From Thunnus maccoyii (taxonomy: Eukaryota > Chordata > Actinopteri > Scombriformes > Scombridae), in the NCBI RefSeq assembly GCF_910596095.1, contig NC_056548.1, positions 4,737,151 to 4,801,150 of the forward strand: DNA of 64,000 bases. The letters run 5' to 3'. Shown here piece after piece: positions 1 through 11,119 of the stretch. Each line of letters starts with the position of its first letter. Position 1 is the stretch's first letter. A program made the translations under genes and the position numbers. Below the pieces are notes generated by a model, which was not told the origin of the DNA, did not search any database, and saw nothing but the letters and a program-made list of their open reading frames with translations.

Positions 1-54
1 ATAGTCTGGTAAGAGTCTGTGGGATCAGTACGGGCCAGAGGAATGTTCTGAGTT

Positions 55-975
55 TCAGGATCCCACTATGATCTCCATGATGTGGTCCAGTTCGTTCAGG
101 TCTGACCTACAGCTCGAGCTGGAGCTCAGGGCCGTGGGCCCGTGAGAGGAGAGGCTCTCCAGCAGATCGTAAGGCCCCATCTTCGGAGCGCTCTGCATGC
201 CTGTCAGCACCGTATCGAGGTCATAGTAAGATGGGTCCACGTCTGAAAACAGCTCCTCGAGCGCGGGGTCAGGGGGCGGCGTCGGGTGCTTGATCTCAAA
301 AGTCCCAAAAACCTGCTCCCCCGTCCTGGAGTCTGCGGTCAGATGGTCCCGGTCCCCCTCCTCTCCTTCCGACACACATTCCTCGCTGTCCTCCTCTTCG
401 TCCTCCTCGCAATCACCGTCTTCTTCTTCCTCCTCCCAGCAGGGTCCCATGCCGAAGGGGCCCGCCAGGTAAGAAGCAGAAGACAGCTGGGGGGAGACGG
501 GCGACAAAGTGGACATGGTGACCTCTGTCTCCACGTCTCCCTCCATCACCACCTCCTCTGTGTGGTAGCCTTCCTCCAGACCAACCACTGAAAAGGGCTT
601 GGGGCTCTGCCCCGCCTGAGCTGCTGCGTCCGTCTGTCGGCAGAGCACCTCGGTGGCTACCAGGCGGTCAGCGGGACACTGAGCGGCTGCCAGGGCCTGG
701 GTCATGATCTGCCAGGTGCCGTCCTGGGTCATCTCCTCCTGGATCTGCCGCACAGTGTTAGCGATGAGCACCGAGCGGCACAGGTTGGGCTCCACCAGCA
801 TGTGGCAGAGCTGCAGCTTGATCAGCGACATGTCAAGCAGCGACTGCCGCTGCAGGCTGTAAGAGGACGACAGCGTCCGAACCGCCGCAGACGTAGCCGC
901 CGGGCTCTGGTCGCCACTGGGGACCGGCTCCTCCCCGGAGTCTGAGAACTTGCGTTTGGTGCCCTTCGGGAACAT
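55..975 (-). CDS. cdca4: Cell division cycle-associated protein 4 (SERTA-domain co-regulator), complete coding exon
   Basis: The minus-strand frame gives 306 aa from the ATG at 975 to the TGA at 55-57. Residues about 38-88 (starting SSYSLQRQSLLDMS) are nearly identical to the SERTA domain of vertebrate CDCA4 and clearly closer to it than to SERTAD1, 2 or 3. A basic KRKF stretch lies at 7-10. The C-terminus, ELFSDVDPSYYDLDTVLTGM (241-260) and LNELDHIMEIIVGS (293-306), matches the family's acidic activation and PHD/bromodomain-contact end. The family acts in the nucleus in E2F- and p53-linked transcription (family knowledge). A Glu/Asp run at about 181-210 makes this protein longer than human CDCA4 (about 241 aa). 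The longer open frame reaching 1071 is not used: a splice acceptor (cag) sits about 9 nt upstream of the chosen ATG, so the exon joins an upstream non-coding exon. The 3' UTR continues outside the window. Confidence 0.93.
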   Translation of the reverse strand: MFPKGTKRKFSDSGEEPVPSGDQSPAATSAAVRTLSSSYSLQRQSLLDMSLIKLQLCHMLVEPNLCRSVLIANTVRQIQEEMTQDGTWQIMTQALAAAQCPADRLVATEVLCRQTDAAAQAGQSPKPFSVVGLEEGYHTEEVVMEGDVETEVTMSTLSPVSPQLSSASYLAGPFGMGPCWEEEEEDGDCEEDEEEDSEECVSEGEEGDRDHLTADSRTGEQVFGTFEIKHPTPPPDPALEELFSDVDPSYYDLDTVLTGMQSAPKMGPYDLLESLSSHGPTALSSSSSCRSDLNELDHIMEIIVGS

Positions 976-3900
976 GTTGTCTCTCTGTGGTGACGGTGAG
1001 GAGACAGAAACACAGTCAGACACCCTGCGGCAAAACTTTTCAACAAATGTTTGACACTGACAAACACACAAATTTGTCTACTGTTCTGAATTTCACTAGC
1101 TACGAGCATAATGGAAGTAATAAGTGCCATGTAATTAATAATGTGAATGTTTGATGTAATGAGGCTATGTGGTGTGATATTTGTGTATGAACATGAGGGA
1201 GCTAGGGCTACAAACTGCTGAGTAGCAGCTGTGACTTTATAAATAAACTCTACAGGTTAAACTCTTTGTGGACTACAGTAAACAGTAAATTGTTTGTTGT
1301 AGTTGTTTTTTTCTTAAAGTTTGCTATACCTTTCCTGTTGAGAGGCACAGGCAATAGCATAGCAGCTTGGTCCCGGCTGCAACGCTTCAAGTACTTTTGT
1401 ACGAGCGACAAGCAGCTTTTGTTCAGCACCATTTCTGCCCATTTTAGGCCAGTCTGAAGCAAGACTCCTGCTGGGCGGAACAACCACACTTTTAACAGAC
1501 CACTGAGCCACCGAAAATAGCATGGTTACCAACTAAATGCGAACGCTGCATCAAAGTAAGCACAGACTAGAGAGACCTTTTGTCAGAAAACAAAACAAAA
1601 AAAATTAAAAAAAAAAAAAAAAACAGCACTCAAGTTACATGATCAGTGCACTTATATTCTTTCCCACTGCCACCTGTGATCAAGAAAATATCCTAATCAA
1701 TAAGGTGCTTTTTAAGGGATTAAAAAAAAATATATGAAAAATAACATTTACAATATTCACAATACAATATACCACCATAAACCACTAATATTTACAAGGG
1801 ATATCAGGTTTCCGGGTCTACACACGCCACACTTCAAAACTAGTAGAACAAGATTTTCACTTTCTCTTCACTGGGGAGGGGAAGAAAAGTAGAGTCAACT
1901 TCCTTATTACACCCTGCTTCAAACACACAAATGTCTCACAGGAATAAAAAAAAACACAACACTCCTGTCCCCCGAAAATAAACGGGATGCGAGTAAAAGA
2001 CTGAGCTCAGCCTGTGGCATTTAATTTTTTTTTTTTTTCACCCCCGATCAGAAAGAAAAATAAGTTTTTGCAGTAGCCGGCTGCGTCTCCTCTGTGTAAA
2101 AACCTGTGGGCAGGGCATTTGGGTCATCTCTTCAGATTTCTATTTGTGATACATTTACATATAATCACAAAACCAAGAAAGGGTGGGGTGGGGTAACAAT
2201 GAAAATATCATTAATACATTTATAGGACTGTAAAACATAAGTGTTAAGGTTTACAGAAAACAGCACAAGAGGTGACAACAATACCACAAAGTCTGCCCAC
2301 TTCTCCTCAGAAAAGAAAATGAAACTAAATGACACTGCTGTTATTGTCATAATTGAGCTGCGCACTTTAAAAAAAAAAAAAAAAAAGGGGGGAGATTCTT
2401 ACATTTTCATTTTAGGAATGCTAAACAATACTAAAGCCCTATAATCTGTCCAAATTACATACCATCTTAAAATGAACACACTGTAGCGCTCGGGCCTGTT
2501 GTGCGGGACTGTACGGCCAAAAACTAGGATGGAAAAAACACAACAATACTACATAAATTAACAATTTTTTTGACATTTAATCCATATATATATATAATCA
2601 AATATGACATCAGAAATAGTGATATTGTATACATTAAAAACTTTCCTTCACCTCTCCAACAGTAGAGGGAGTTACTTTGCTTCCTTACACACATGAAAAC
2701 CCGACATTCAATGAAGAAAGATTATTAAATTACAGCTACTGTCTTCCCTGGATTAGTCAGACCATATGTTCATGAATCCATACCAAAAAAAGAATCTAAT
2801 GTACACTGAATGATTTAGGAGTCTGGAGGTCTTTGAGTCCTCGCTTGCATAGAGTAACATTTCCTGACAGTGGATAAAATAGAGGGAGGGGGGAAAAAAA
2901 GTCATTTATGAAGGTGCCCGGAGATCTAAAATACAAAAAAGGGGGGTGAGAAAACAATTATGGACATGTGTTGTCTTCCTTGTGTAGTGCATTTGTGCTG
3001 GTCCCTGTTAAACAAGAGACACTAGAGAGCACTATCTCCCTAAAGGAAACAACAACAACAACAACAACAACAATGTGGAAAAAATTTGAAATGGAGAATA
3101 AACACAACCAGGAGGGTTAAAACAGGCCTACAAGCTGAGAGAAAGCACAATGCAAAGAGAGGGGGGGGAAAAAATCAGTTTTGGACATGACAGAATTTGT
3201 TTGTTTGTTTGTTTGTTTTTACTGAACAGGTTTACTAGTAAGTGATGTTTTTTTTGAACACCTTGTAGTTCAGCATTTTGGGGTGAAATCTCAGGGGATT
3301 TATTGGGTGATTTACACATGAAAACCTACATCTGTGACTAGTGGGTGTTAGTTTGGGTATTAACTTTATTATACAAGACACAGGTCTGATTGAAAATGTA
3401 TAAATCACTCTGATCAGGTATCTGTAGTGGGAAAAACTGCATTATTCCAACAGCTGATGTGTCATTTTTCCCATTTAAGTTCTTTGCAGTTTTTGATCCT
3501 TATTTGATTGTGTAATAATTAGTGATAAAAGATCATAAAAACTGTATTTGTGGAACACATTTCATACAGAAATGCAGCTCAAAGTTGTAGTTGTTTATAT
3601 AAAATAAAATGGATCCAAAAATTTAAAGCATTTATACAAAAAACAAATCAAAACTGTTTCATACAGTGTTGATGAAACTCTTCTTAGTTCATTGCCAACA
3701 CCTGCTTCCCATCATGGCCACTGAGTGTATACAGTAATTTAAGACGTGTTAACTGCCATTATCTCAGATCCTAATACTGCTGTATTATATTATTTACTAA
3801 ATAAGATATCAATTAAACTAAGTTAGTAAATTGTTCAGTATATAAAGTAACAACGTTGCCCATAAAGTTTCAAAAACCCAAACTAACAGGTATAATGACA

Positions 3901-4138
3901 TGAATGCCTTCCTCAGAGAAAGTTACAAAAACCTTAAAATATCATGAAACGCTTCTACATGCTGCAAAATGGTTTATATTTGAGTTTATAACATTACAAA
4001 CTCCACAATATCATCATATGTTATTCAGAGTGTGTGAAAGACTAATATCTGGTACTTATAAGAGATCATTTTTCTACTACAGATGCTTAATTAGAGTGAT
4101 TGAGATACAGATCATCGCCAATACACTAAAAATCAAGC

Positions 4139-4424
4139 GCTGCAACTAACGATCATTCTCATTATCAATTAGTCAGTTAGTTGTTTGGTCCATAAAATGT
4201 CAGAAAATGTCTCGTTTTATCCCGACCAACAACCCACAACCCAAAGATGTTTAGTTTACCATCATAGAGGACTAAAGAAACTAGAAAATATTCACATTTG
4301 AGAAGCTGGAATCAGAGAATTCGGAAATTTTCTTCTTAAAAAAAATGACTCGAAACGATGAATCAATTATAAAAATAGTTGGAGATTAATTTAATAATTG
4401 GCAGCTAATCGATTGCAGCAACAT
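4139..4424 (+). mobile_element. Teleost palindromic MITE-like repeat, copy 1 (ATTAATCGATTA-type)
   Basis: Begins with tgcaactaacgatcattctc and ends with ctaatcgattgcagcaac, the complementary ends of a very common fish dispersed repeat. The core contains the words 'ttggtccataaaatgtcagaaaatg' (split here only as a recognisable core) and 'agaagctggaatcagagaat'. Many further copies occur across the window on both strands. Confidence 0.8.
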
Positions 4425-4675
4425 TATTAAAATCACAAACACTTCAACGCATTTTAGAGTCTTTACAATTAATTTAGTCACTTTTTTAAAAAACGAGATT
4501 AAACAAGAAAATGCCAAAATACGCGGTGTTCAAAAACTCAGATATCAAGTGTAAAAAAAGAAGAAAATCACCTCGCTGAAATAATGCAAATAATGTTCTG
4601 AATTTACACTTACTTACATTTTCATCAAAGAAAAACTAACAAATAATTAGTGGAGGATTTGTTCATGTAAAAATA

Positions 4676-4836
4676 GCAGTGGTGGAAAGTAACTAATTTA
4701 CTCAAGTACTGTACTTATTTTAAGATACGTGTACTTTTGCTTGAGTATTTCAATTTTATGCTACTTTATGCCTCCAATTCGCTACATTTCAGAAGGAAAT
4801 ATTGTATTTTCTACTTCACTACATTTATTTGACAGA
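4676..4836 (+). mobile_element. Fragment of the 'AGTGGTGGAAAGTAACT' teleost repeat
   Basis: Starts agtggtggaaagtaactaat and carries the ctcaagtactgtactt and gggaaatattgtatttt-like words seen in the larger copies at 8186 and 10955. It is cut off at about 4836, where another element begins. Confidence 0.75.
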
Positions 4837-5162
4837 TAGGGCCAGGCAATACATCGATGTTATATCAATATCATGATATGAGACTAGATATCGTCTTAGA
4901 TATTGGATATTGTAATATGGCGTAAGTGTTGCTTTTTCCTGGTTTTAAAGCTGCATTACAGTTAAGTGATGTAATTTCTGAATTTACCAGACTGCTGTTC
5001 TATTGTTAACTACTCAGTCATTATATCCACATTACTGATTATTATTTATCAAAAATCTATAGTCACCAATAGTCATCCTTACAATATTGTTGCGATATCG
5101 ATATCAAGGTATTTGGTCAAAAATATTGTAATATTTGATTCTGTCCATATCGCCCAGCCCCA
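4837..5162 (+). mobile_element. MITE-like element with imperfect terminal inverted repeats
   Basis: The left end tagggccaggcaatac and right end atcgcccagccccac are imperfect reverse complements. The interior is rich in ATCGATATCGATA-type words near both ends, a pattern I recognise from a common fish non-autonomous transposon. It interrupts or abuts the repeat fragment ending at 4836. Confidence 0.7.
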
Positions 5163-5500
5163 CTCACAGATTAAGATTACAAATTTTCAATAAAAAGCAT
5201 CAAATACAATGCAGTGATGATTAATCCAGATGTTACAAACCTTTGTCATTTGTGTTAAAAGTTTGGAAACTGATCGATTAATGGTTGCAGCAGCTCTACT
5301 AAAATCACAAACACTTCTCAACACATTTTAGAGTCTTAAAATATATTTTTAATTCATTTTTCTAACAAGATTTCACAAGAAAATGCTGATATATGACGTG
5401 TTCAAAGACTTTATCAGAAAGCTAAAAAACCCCCACCTTTTTGAAATAATGCAAATAGTGTTATAAGTCTGCTTTTAGTATTACACAACATGATATATAT

Positions 5501-6250
5501 CAGTCCCTCCAGGAAATCGCAATAATTAATGCAAATTCAAGTGAGCTTGCAATTTTGCAAAGTTACCACAACTTTTCCGCATGAAACGTCCAAATCAACA
5601 GACTGATTGTGATTTGGCTCGATTGTTATATTAAGTGTCTTCATAACTTATAGTGTTCAGGTGGAAGATGGACAAATCTCACCTGACAACAACACTGACT
5701 GCCACAGACCGAGCAGAACAATCCCCAAATGTCCCCAAATGTGGTTTAAGACAGAAGAATATAAGCTGATGTTGTTCAGACAGGTGGACAAAATCTACCT
5801 CAAACATAAAAATGGACACTTTGGAAATTAAACTATATTTTTATGTTAATGGCACTATTGAGTGATTGTACTTAGTGCTAATATTGAAGTGAATTTATTT
5901 AATAAAGGCTTATAAATAGGACTCTAGTACAGTATTTTTTTCTTTATATAACTTTGACCCCATTGTTCTCATGTTCAGAAAATAATTTTAAAAATTAGCA
6001 CTGACATATAGTTGCTGCTGTGATTTGCTGTATGCTTTTTTATCAAAGTGATTACACATAAATCTTCATTTGTAGTTGTTTTTTTTAACTCGTATTATTT
6101 TCTTTTGCTTGCAACTTTTCCCATTTCCTGCAATTTTACTGCAAAAAAAAAGAGCACATAAAACATGACACATTTTGAAGGGGGAAATAAACACTCATTT
6201 TGGCCGCAATCATCACAAAAATAAAGCTCCGTGAAATCCTGGAGGGACTG
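5501..6250. mobile_element. Non-autonomous DNA transposon, CAGTCCCTCCAGGA termini
   Basis: Terminal inverted repeats are cagtccctccaggaaatc (from 5501) and the complement ending ggagggactg (to 6250). The interior has no long open frame. I recognise the terminus as a widespread fish family, possibly hAT-like, but cannot assign the superfamily from sequence alone. No clear target-site duplication was seen. Confidence 0.75.
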
Positions 6251-7017
6251 AGTCAGCCGTGATAAACACAGTATTAATGTTAGTGCTACTTGTGTTGTAC
6301 CATGCTAGGAGCCAGAAGCCAAACAAAATGCAGCCTCGCTTTACGTCAATGGCTCCTAGCATGACCCATCCCCCACTGCACACACACACAGTAAAAACCC
6401 CACACTTTCTCCGCTCGCCGTCATAAATGAATAAATAAAACTTTAAAAACACCGGGGCTGCTTTAATTCACTCACCCTCCCCTCTCTCCTTGTTAACGAC
6501 ATAATATAAGCGATATCAGGGGTTAAATTGGCGCCGTTAATGCCGCTTTAAAGGGCCGCTCGGCTCTCCTGGCCGTGACTGCCGCATGCTTTGTCTTTTC
6601 AGCATCAGAGCTACCGAGCGACAATGAGGCCATTTTGCGCTAGTAGCTAACAGCTAGCCGGCTAGCTACGGACCTGACTTTCCGCTTCTGAGCTTGCCAC
6701 TAGCTAACTGGGTTTCGAGTGAAACGGATAAAAAAAAAACACGATATAAACCGCCCGGCTGTTCGGCCTACTGTACGCCGTTTCCTCTTTACTCATTAAG
6801 AAAAGCGAGTGCTATAGCGAGCGTAAAGCTAATTAGCCAAAAAAGCGCCCACCCATCCTCCGCGGTCCTTCCTCCTTCCTACCCAAAAACAAGAGTTTTT
6901 TCGCCGCGGCTGAGCTGTTAAGTTCCCCCCTTAAAAAACAAACAATAAACCCCGGTCTGCCTGTTTTTTTTTTTAAAGAAATTACCGGAGGACGGGAGGT
7001 TATGTCGCCGTACTCAC

Positions 7018-7290
7018 CTCGTGTTTGTGTTATTTTATTCCAGTCTCGGTCATAGGATCGACGGCAGGGAAAGCGGAGATCAGGTTCAGATGAGATCATT
7101 CATGCCACGGCTTCAAAAACTGAAGTACCTCAGTGCTGCTGCTGCTGCTGCTGCTGCTGCTGCGGAGCGGAGAGGAGCGGGCGGCAGGGAGGGAAGGGCG
7201 GGGGGAGGGGAGCCATATGCCTGGGATTCCTCTCTAATCATTCCTCCCTGCTCTTCTCTCCTCCAAACGCTTTATTTGGCGAACAAGTGA
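7018..7290 (-). promoter_or_regulatory. cdca4: Likely cdca4 5' non-coding exon 1 and promoter
   Basis: On the minus strand the sequence ends in CACGAG followed by gtgagt, a strong donor (boundary 7018). It is GC-rich (7040-7215) in an AT-rich setting and has G-rich, SP/KLF-like boxes at about 7170-7212. TTTGGCGAA at 7275-7283 resembles an E2F site, which fits reports that CDCA4 is an E2F target. Joined to the acceptor before 975 it would give a 5' UTR with a CAG tract and two short upstream ATGs (7103 and 7099). The transcription start was not determined; 7290 is only a rough upstream limit. Confidence 0.55.
7135..7163 (-). repeat. CAG/CTG trinucleotide tract in the putative cdca4 5' UTR
   Basis: Nearly ten uninterrupted GCT units lie on the plus strand, so the cdca4 transcript would carry CAG units. 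The tract is inside the proposed non-coding exon 1. Confidence 0.9.
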
Positions 7291-7447
7291 AAGCTTGTAG
7301 TTGGCATCGAGAACAAGAAATAAAACGTCAGGAGTTGTTTTTTTTTTTTTGGTTTGTTTGTTTTAATATATACCCGATCTGAATTAATCACAGTTTAATC
7401 AAATAAAATTAAGAAATAATTAGTGTCATGTAAAAATAGAAATACCT

Positions 7448-7535
7448 AGTAGCAGTGGTGGAGAGTAACTTAGTATATTTGCTCAAGTACTTTAGTACTT
7501 TAAGTACAATTTTGAGTATTTATGCTACTTTATAC
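7448..7535 (+). mobile_element. Short fragment of the AGTGGTGGA teleost repeat
   Basis: Contains agcagtggtggagagtaact and ctcaagtactttagtacttt, matching the left end of the element at 8186, then stops. Confidence 0.65.
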
Positions 7536-7600
7536 AAAAAATGGTTCCACCTGTATGTAGACATTGTATGATGTTGTCCACTTGTTTCTATATGTATGTA

Positions 7601-7936
7601 AAGCTGCGATGATTAGTCGATTAATCAATTAGTTGCCAACTATTTTGATGATTGACAAATCGTTTTGAGTCACTTTTTAAGAAGAAAATGTTCAAATTCT
7701 CTGATTCCAGCTTCTTAAATGTTGAATATTTGCTGGTTTCTTTAGTCTTCTATGACAGTAAACTGAATATTTTTGGGTTGTGGACAAAACAAGATATTTG
7801 AGGATGTTATCTTGGGCTTTGGGAAACACAGATTGACAGTTTTCACCATTTTCTGACATTTTATAGACCAAACAATTAATCAAGGATATAATGGACAGAT
7901 GAATAGATCATGAAAATAATCGTTAGTTGCAGCCAT
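7601..7936 (-). mobile_element. ATTAATCGATTA-type MITE, copy 2 (reverse)
   Basis: Reverse orientation relative to the copy at 4139. Both ends carry the gctgc/gcagc words, and the core tgacagtaaactgaatattt and attctctgattccagcttct are present. Confidence 0.8.
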
Positions 7937-8185
7937 GTGTCTATTTTTTCATCCGCTTGCTCGTACATGATAGTGATATGTTTAAGTTTAATCATCATTG
8001 TTCAGCTTGTTGTCCTTGTGTGTCTTTCTGTATGTAATTACATCAAGAGTCACTAGAAACCAGATTCCTTGTATGCGTGAACATGTTTGGCCAATAAAGC
8101 TGATTCTGATTCTGATTTTGACAAAGCAGCACTTAGGATCACCTGATTATCTGATAAAGTACATTTATTTAAATGTATTTTATCA

Positions 8186-8995
8186 ACAGTGGTGGAAAAT
8201 AACTAAGTACATTGACTCAAGTACTGCACTTAAGTACAATTTTGAGGTACTTGTACTTCACTTGAGTATTTCTGTTTGATGTTACTTTATACTTCCACTC
8301 CACTACATTTCAGAGGGAAATATTGTATTTTCTACCCCACAACATTTATTTGACAGCTTTAGTTACTTTTCAGATGAAGATTTGACACAATGGATAATAT
8401 AACAAGCTTTTAAAATACAACACATTGTTAAAGATGAAACCAGTGGTTTCCAACCTTTTTGGCTTTTGACGTCTTACAAAAAGCAGTGTGTAGTCGGAGT
8501 CACATTTCAGATGTCTATGAGTTGTTAACGGCTCCACCAAATAGTGATTTTTCCCTCTAAACTTCTTACATGGTTTCATTTCAATAAATTCAAATGATCC
8601 AATATTTCACCAAAAATCAAAGATTAAAGAAAAAGTCCAAAAACTGAAAACAGATTTGTGTATCAGAACTTTGTTTTTTCTTCTTTCCTCTCCCATTAAT
8701 CATCTTATGACCCCTCAGATTTATCTGCTGACCCTTTGGAGGGGCCCGACCCCTAGGTTGGGAACCACTGGACTAAACTAGCTAACTGTATATAAAGTAG
8801 TTGAAACTAGCTGCACCTCCAGCAGCTACAACAGTAACATGCTGCTCTAACACTGATGCTTCACTATTAATAATCTAATGATGTCATATATAATAATATA
8901 TCAGTCAGAGGGACCAAACCACTACTTTTACTGCAATACTTTAACTACATCAAGCTCATAATACTTAGGTGCTTCTACTTAATTAGGATTTTTCA
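8186..8995 (+). mobile_element. Teleost repeat, plus-strand arm of a large inverted pair
   Basis: Runs from cagtggtggaaaataactaa through gaccctttggaggggcccga to tactgcaatactttaactac. The same sequence lies in reverse complement at 9688-10965. The right end is truncated relative to the other copy, which continues to a tactttaagtaaa-type terminus. Confidence 0.85.
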
Positions 8996-9687
8996 AAAAT
9001 ATAATAAAATAAAATTTTGACCTGATGATGGTGCTAGAGGAAAAGTCAGAGGATCACCAACGTCATTAGACAACTAAGCTGTAGCTTTCGCTTCCGCAAC
9101 CACCTTCGTCTTTTCAGTTTCATTTTCCTCTTATTACCAAGACTACTTCACAAACCACCCTATGAGTCTGATTGGTGTAATCATTAGTAATTATCTGTTC
9201 TGATGATGCTCATTATCTCTGCCATGGAGGTGTTTGTTTACACTCTTTGCAATTAGTTTAATCTGCCTTTTTATTAACAGTTGATTTCAGAAACATATGA
9301 GCATAGTTTGAAAATTGGTTTGAAAATTGGAATGAATTGAAAAGCAATTGATTAGATGTTTACATACAGTCACCTGCTGATGTAAGGTGCTAATGCATTG
9401 ACATGGACGTGATCCCTCACTGACTTCCCACCAGAGACCACTGTCGATAAGATACTAATATTAAGACTTTCCTCCCACATTGGCAGAGTTCACAGTGATA
9501 AGGACCACAGTACAAGGGGGATTAGCTGTTAGAAACTGGAGAGAATAAAATAGCACACTGTCCTCATTTTCCTCCTTACTGTCTAATATGTAAATTCAGC
9601 TAAATGGAGGAATGTGTTTACTGTGAATCATGTAAATGCTTCAGGAATGTCATCAGAGTTGCAACTAATCATTGATCAGTTTTAGAA
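8996..9687. other. Spacer between inverted elements, nothing identified
   Basis: About 690 bases of AT-rich sequence with no coding potential and no repeat that I recognise. Confidence 0.5.
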
Positions 9688-10965
9688 AAAGTATTCAGAC
9701 CCTTTATTTAAGTAAAAGTACCAATACAGCAATGTAAAAATACTCCATCACAACTAAAATTCCTGCATGAAAAGGGAAAGTACAAAAGTATTATGAGCTT
9801 GATGTAGTTAAAGTATTGCAGTAAAAGTAAATAAGTATTATTATGAGCTTGATGTATTTAAAGTATTGTAGTAAAAGTAGTGGTTTGGTCCCTCTGACTG
9901 ATATATTAATATATATGACATCATTAGATTATTAATAGTGAAGCATCAGTGTTAGAGCAGCATGTTACTGTTGTAGCTGCTGGAGGTGGAGCTAGTTTCA
10001 ACTACTTTATATACAGTTAGCTAGTTTAGTCCAGTGGTTCCCAACCTAGGGGTCGGGCCCCTCCAAAGGGTCAGCAGATAAATCTGAGGGGTCGTGAGAT
10101 GATTAATAGGAGAGGAAAGAAGAAAAAACAAAGTTCTGATACACAAATCTGTTTTCAGTTTTTGGACTTTTTCTCTAATCACTGATTTTTTGGTGAAATA
10201 TTGGATCAATTGAACATTTATTAAAATGAAACCATGTGAGAAGTTTAGAGAGAAAAATCACTATTTGGTGGAGCTGTTAACAACTCAGACATCTTAAAGG
10301 ACCAGTGTGTAGGATTCAGTGGCATCTAGTGGTGAGGTTGCAGATTGCAACAAACTGAATCCCCCTCCCCCTCACCCTCCAAGGGTGTAGAGAACCAACA
10401 GTGGCTGCGAAACTCGTGAAAAACCTGAAAGGCCCTCTGTAAAACCAGTAATTAGTTTTTCTGTTCTGGGCTACTGTAGAAACATAGTGGTGGAACATGG
10501 TGGGCTCCATGGAAGAGGATCTGTTCCCTCTGCAGATATAAAGGGCTCATTCTAAAGTAATAAATTCTTATTTTCAGGTGATTATACACTAATTAAAACA
10601 TACTTATGAATTTTATATTCCATTTCTGCCAAGTCCGTTCTGCTAGATGCCACTAAATCCTACACACTGCTTTTTGCAAGACGTCAAAAGCCAAAAGGGT
10701 TGGAAACCACTGGTTTCATCTTTAACAATGCGTTGTATTTTAAAAGCTTGTTATACTATCTATTGTGTCAAATCTTCAACTGAAAAGTATGTTAACTAAA
10801 GCTGTCAAATAAATGTAGTGGAGTAGAAAGTACAATATTTCCCTCTGAAATGTAGTGGAGTGGAAGTATAAAGTAGTATCAAATGGAAATACTCAAGTAA
10901 AGTACAAGTATCTCAAAATTGTACTTAAGTACGCTACTTGAGTAAATATACTTAGTCAATACTGT
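9688..10965 (-). mobile_element. Teleost repeat, minus-strand arm of the inverted pair, interrupted by a MITE
   Basis: Starts near aagtattcagaccctttatt and ends near tactcaagtaaagtacaagt and the cttagtcaatactgtcctcc terminus. It is the reverse complement of 8186-8995 with an extra block at 10294-10669. Confidence 0.85.
10294..10669 (+). mobile_element. MITE nested in the inverted-pair element (GTGTAGGATTTAGTGGCATCTAG family), copy 1
   Basis: Left end ttaaaggaccagtgtgtagg and right end tgccactaaatcctacacac are reverse complements. The core tgttctgggctactgtagaa matches the second copy at 13782-14142. The usual outer bases at the right end are missing; the host sequence resumes straight after tacacactg. 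Confidence 0.85.
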
Positions 10966-10975
10966 CCTCCAGTGG

Positions 10976-11080
10976 GAGAGGAGGAATGATTACAGAGAGA
11001 AAAACCTCTTTCAGTGTTAATTTGGGCGCCTGACTGTTGTTTCAAGTGAGACTTGAAAAATAGTGGATCTATCCTTTAAG
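10976..11080 (-). mobile_element. Half copy of the fold-back MITE, next to the ahsa1 promoter
   Basis: Carries gaggaatgattacag, cctgactgttgtttcaagtg and acttgaaaaatagtgg, which form one arm of the fold-back elements at 12207 and 42621. It ends about 300 bases before the ahsa1 start codon. Confidence 0.75.
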
Positions 11081-11119
11081 ATAAAACTGCACATGTCTCT
11101 CAAAAGTTTTCTCTTTTTC

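Larger units (their letters stand above)
985..7017 (-). other. cdca4: Putative cdca4 intron 1 (no other gene seen)
   Basis: Bounded by gtgagt at 7012-7017 and a cag acceptor near 985 on the minus strand. The segment 1100-4130 is AT-rich, with poly-A runs (about 1600-1623, 2370-2386), a CAA tract (about 3050-3074) and a TTTG tract (about 3197-3217), and holds nothing I can call coding. From 4139 to 6250 it is mostly transposon copies, listed separately. The stretch 6480-6700 is more GC-rich, with repeated GCTAGC-type words, and could be regulatory. Confidence 0.5.

Noticed and set aside
286..591. Open frames on the plus strand across cdca4
   Set aside because: They are shadows of the minus-strand coding exon with no domain and no splice or start support.
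55..975. sertad2 as the identity of the first gene
   Set aside because: The SERTA stretch SYSLQRQSLLDMSLIKLQLC and the C-terminus follow CDCA4, not SERTAD2.
7021..7290. Plus-strand frame with an alanine run
   Set aside because: It is the trinucleotide tract read in another frame; the donor and promoter evidence is on the minus strand.
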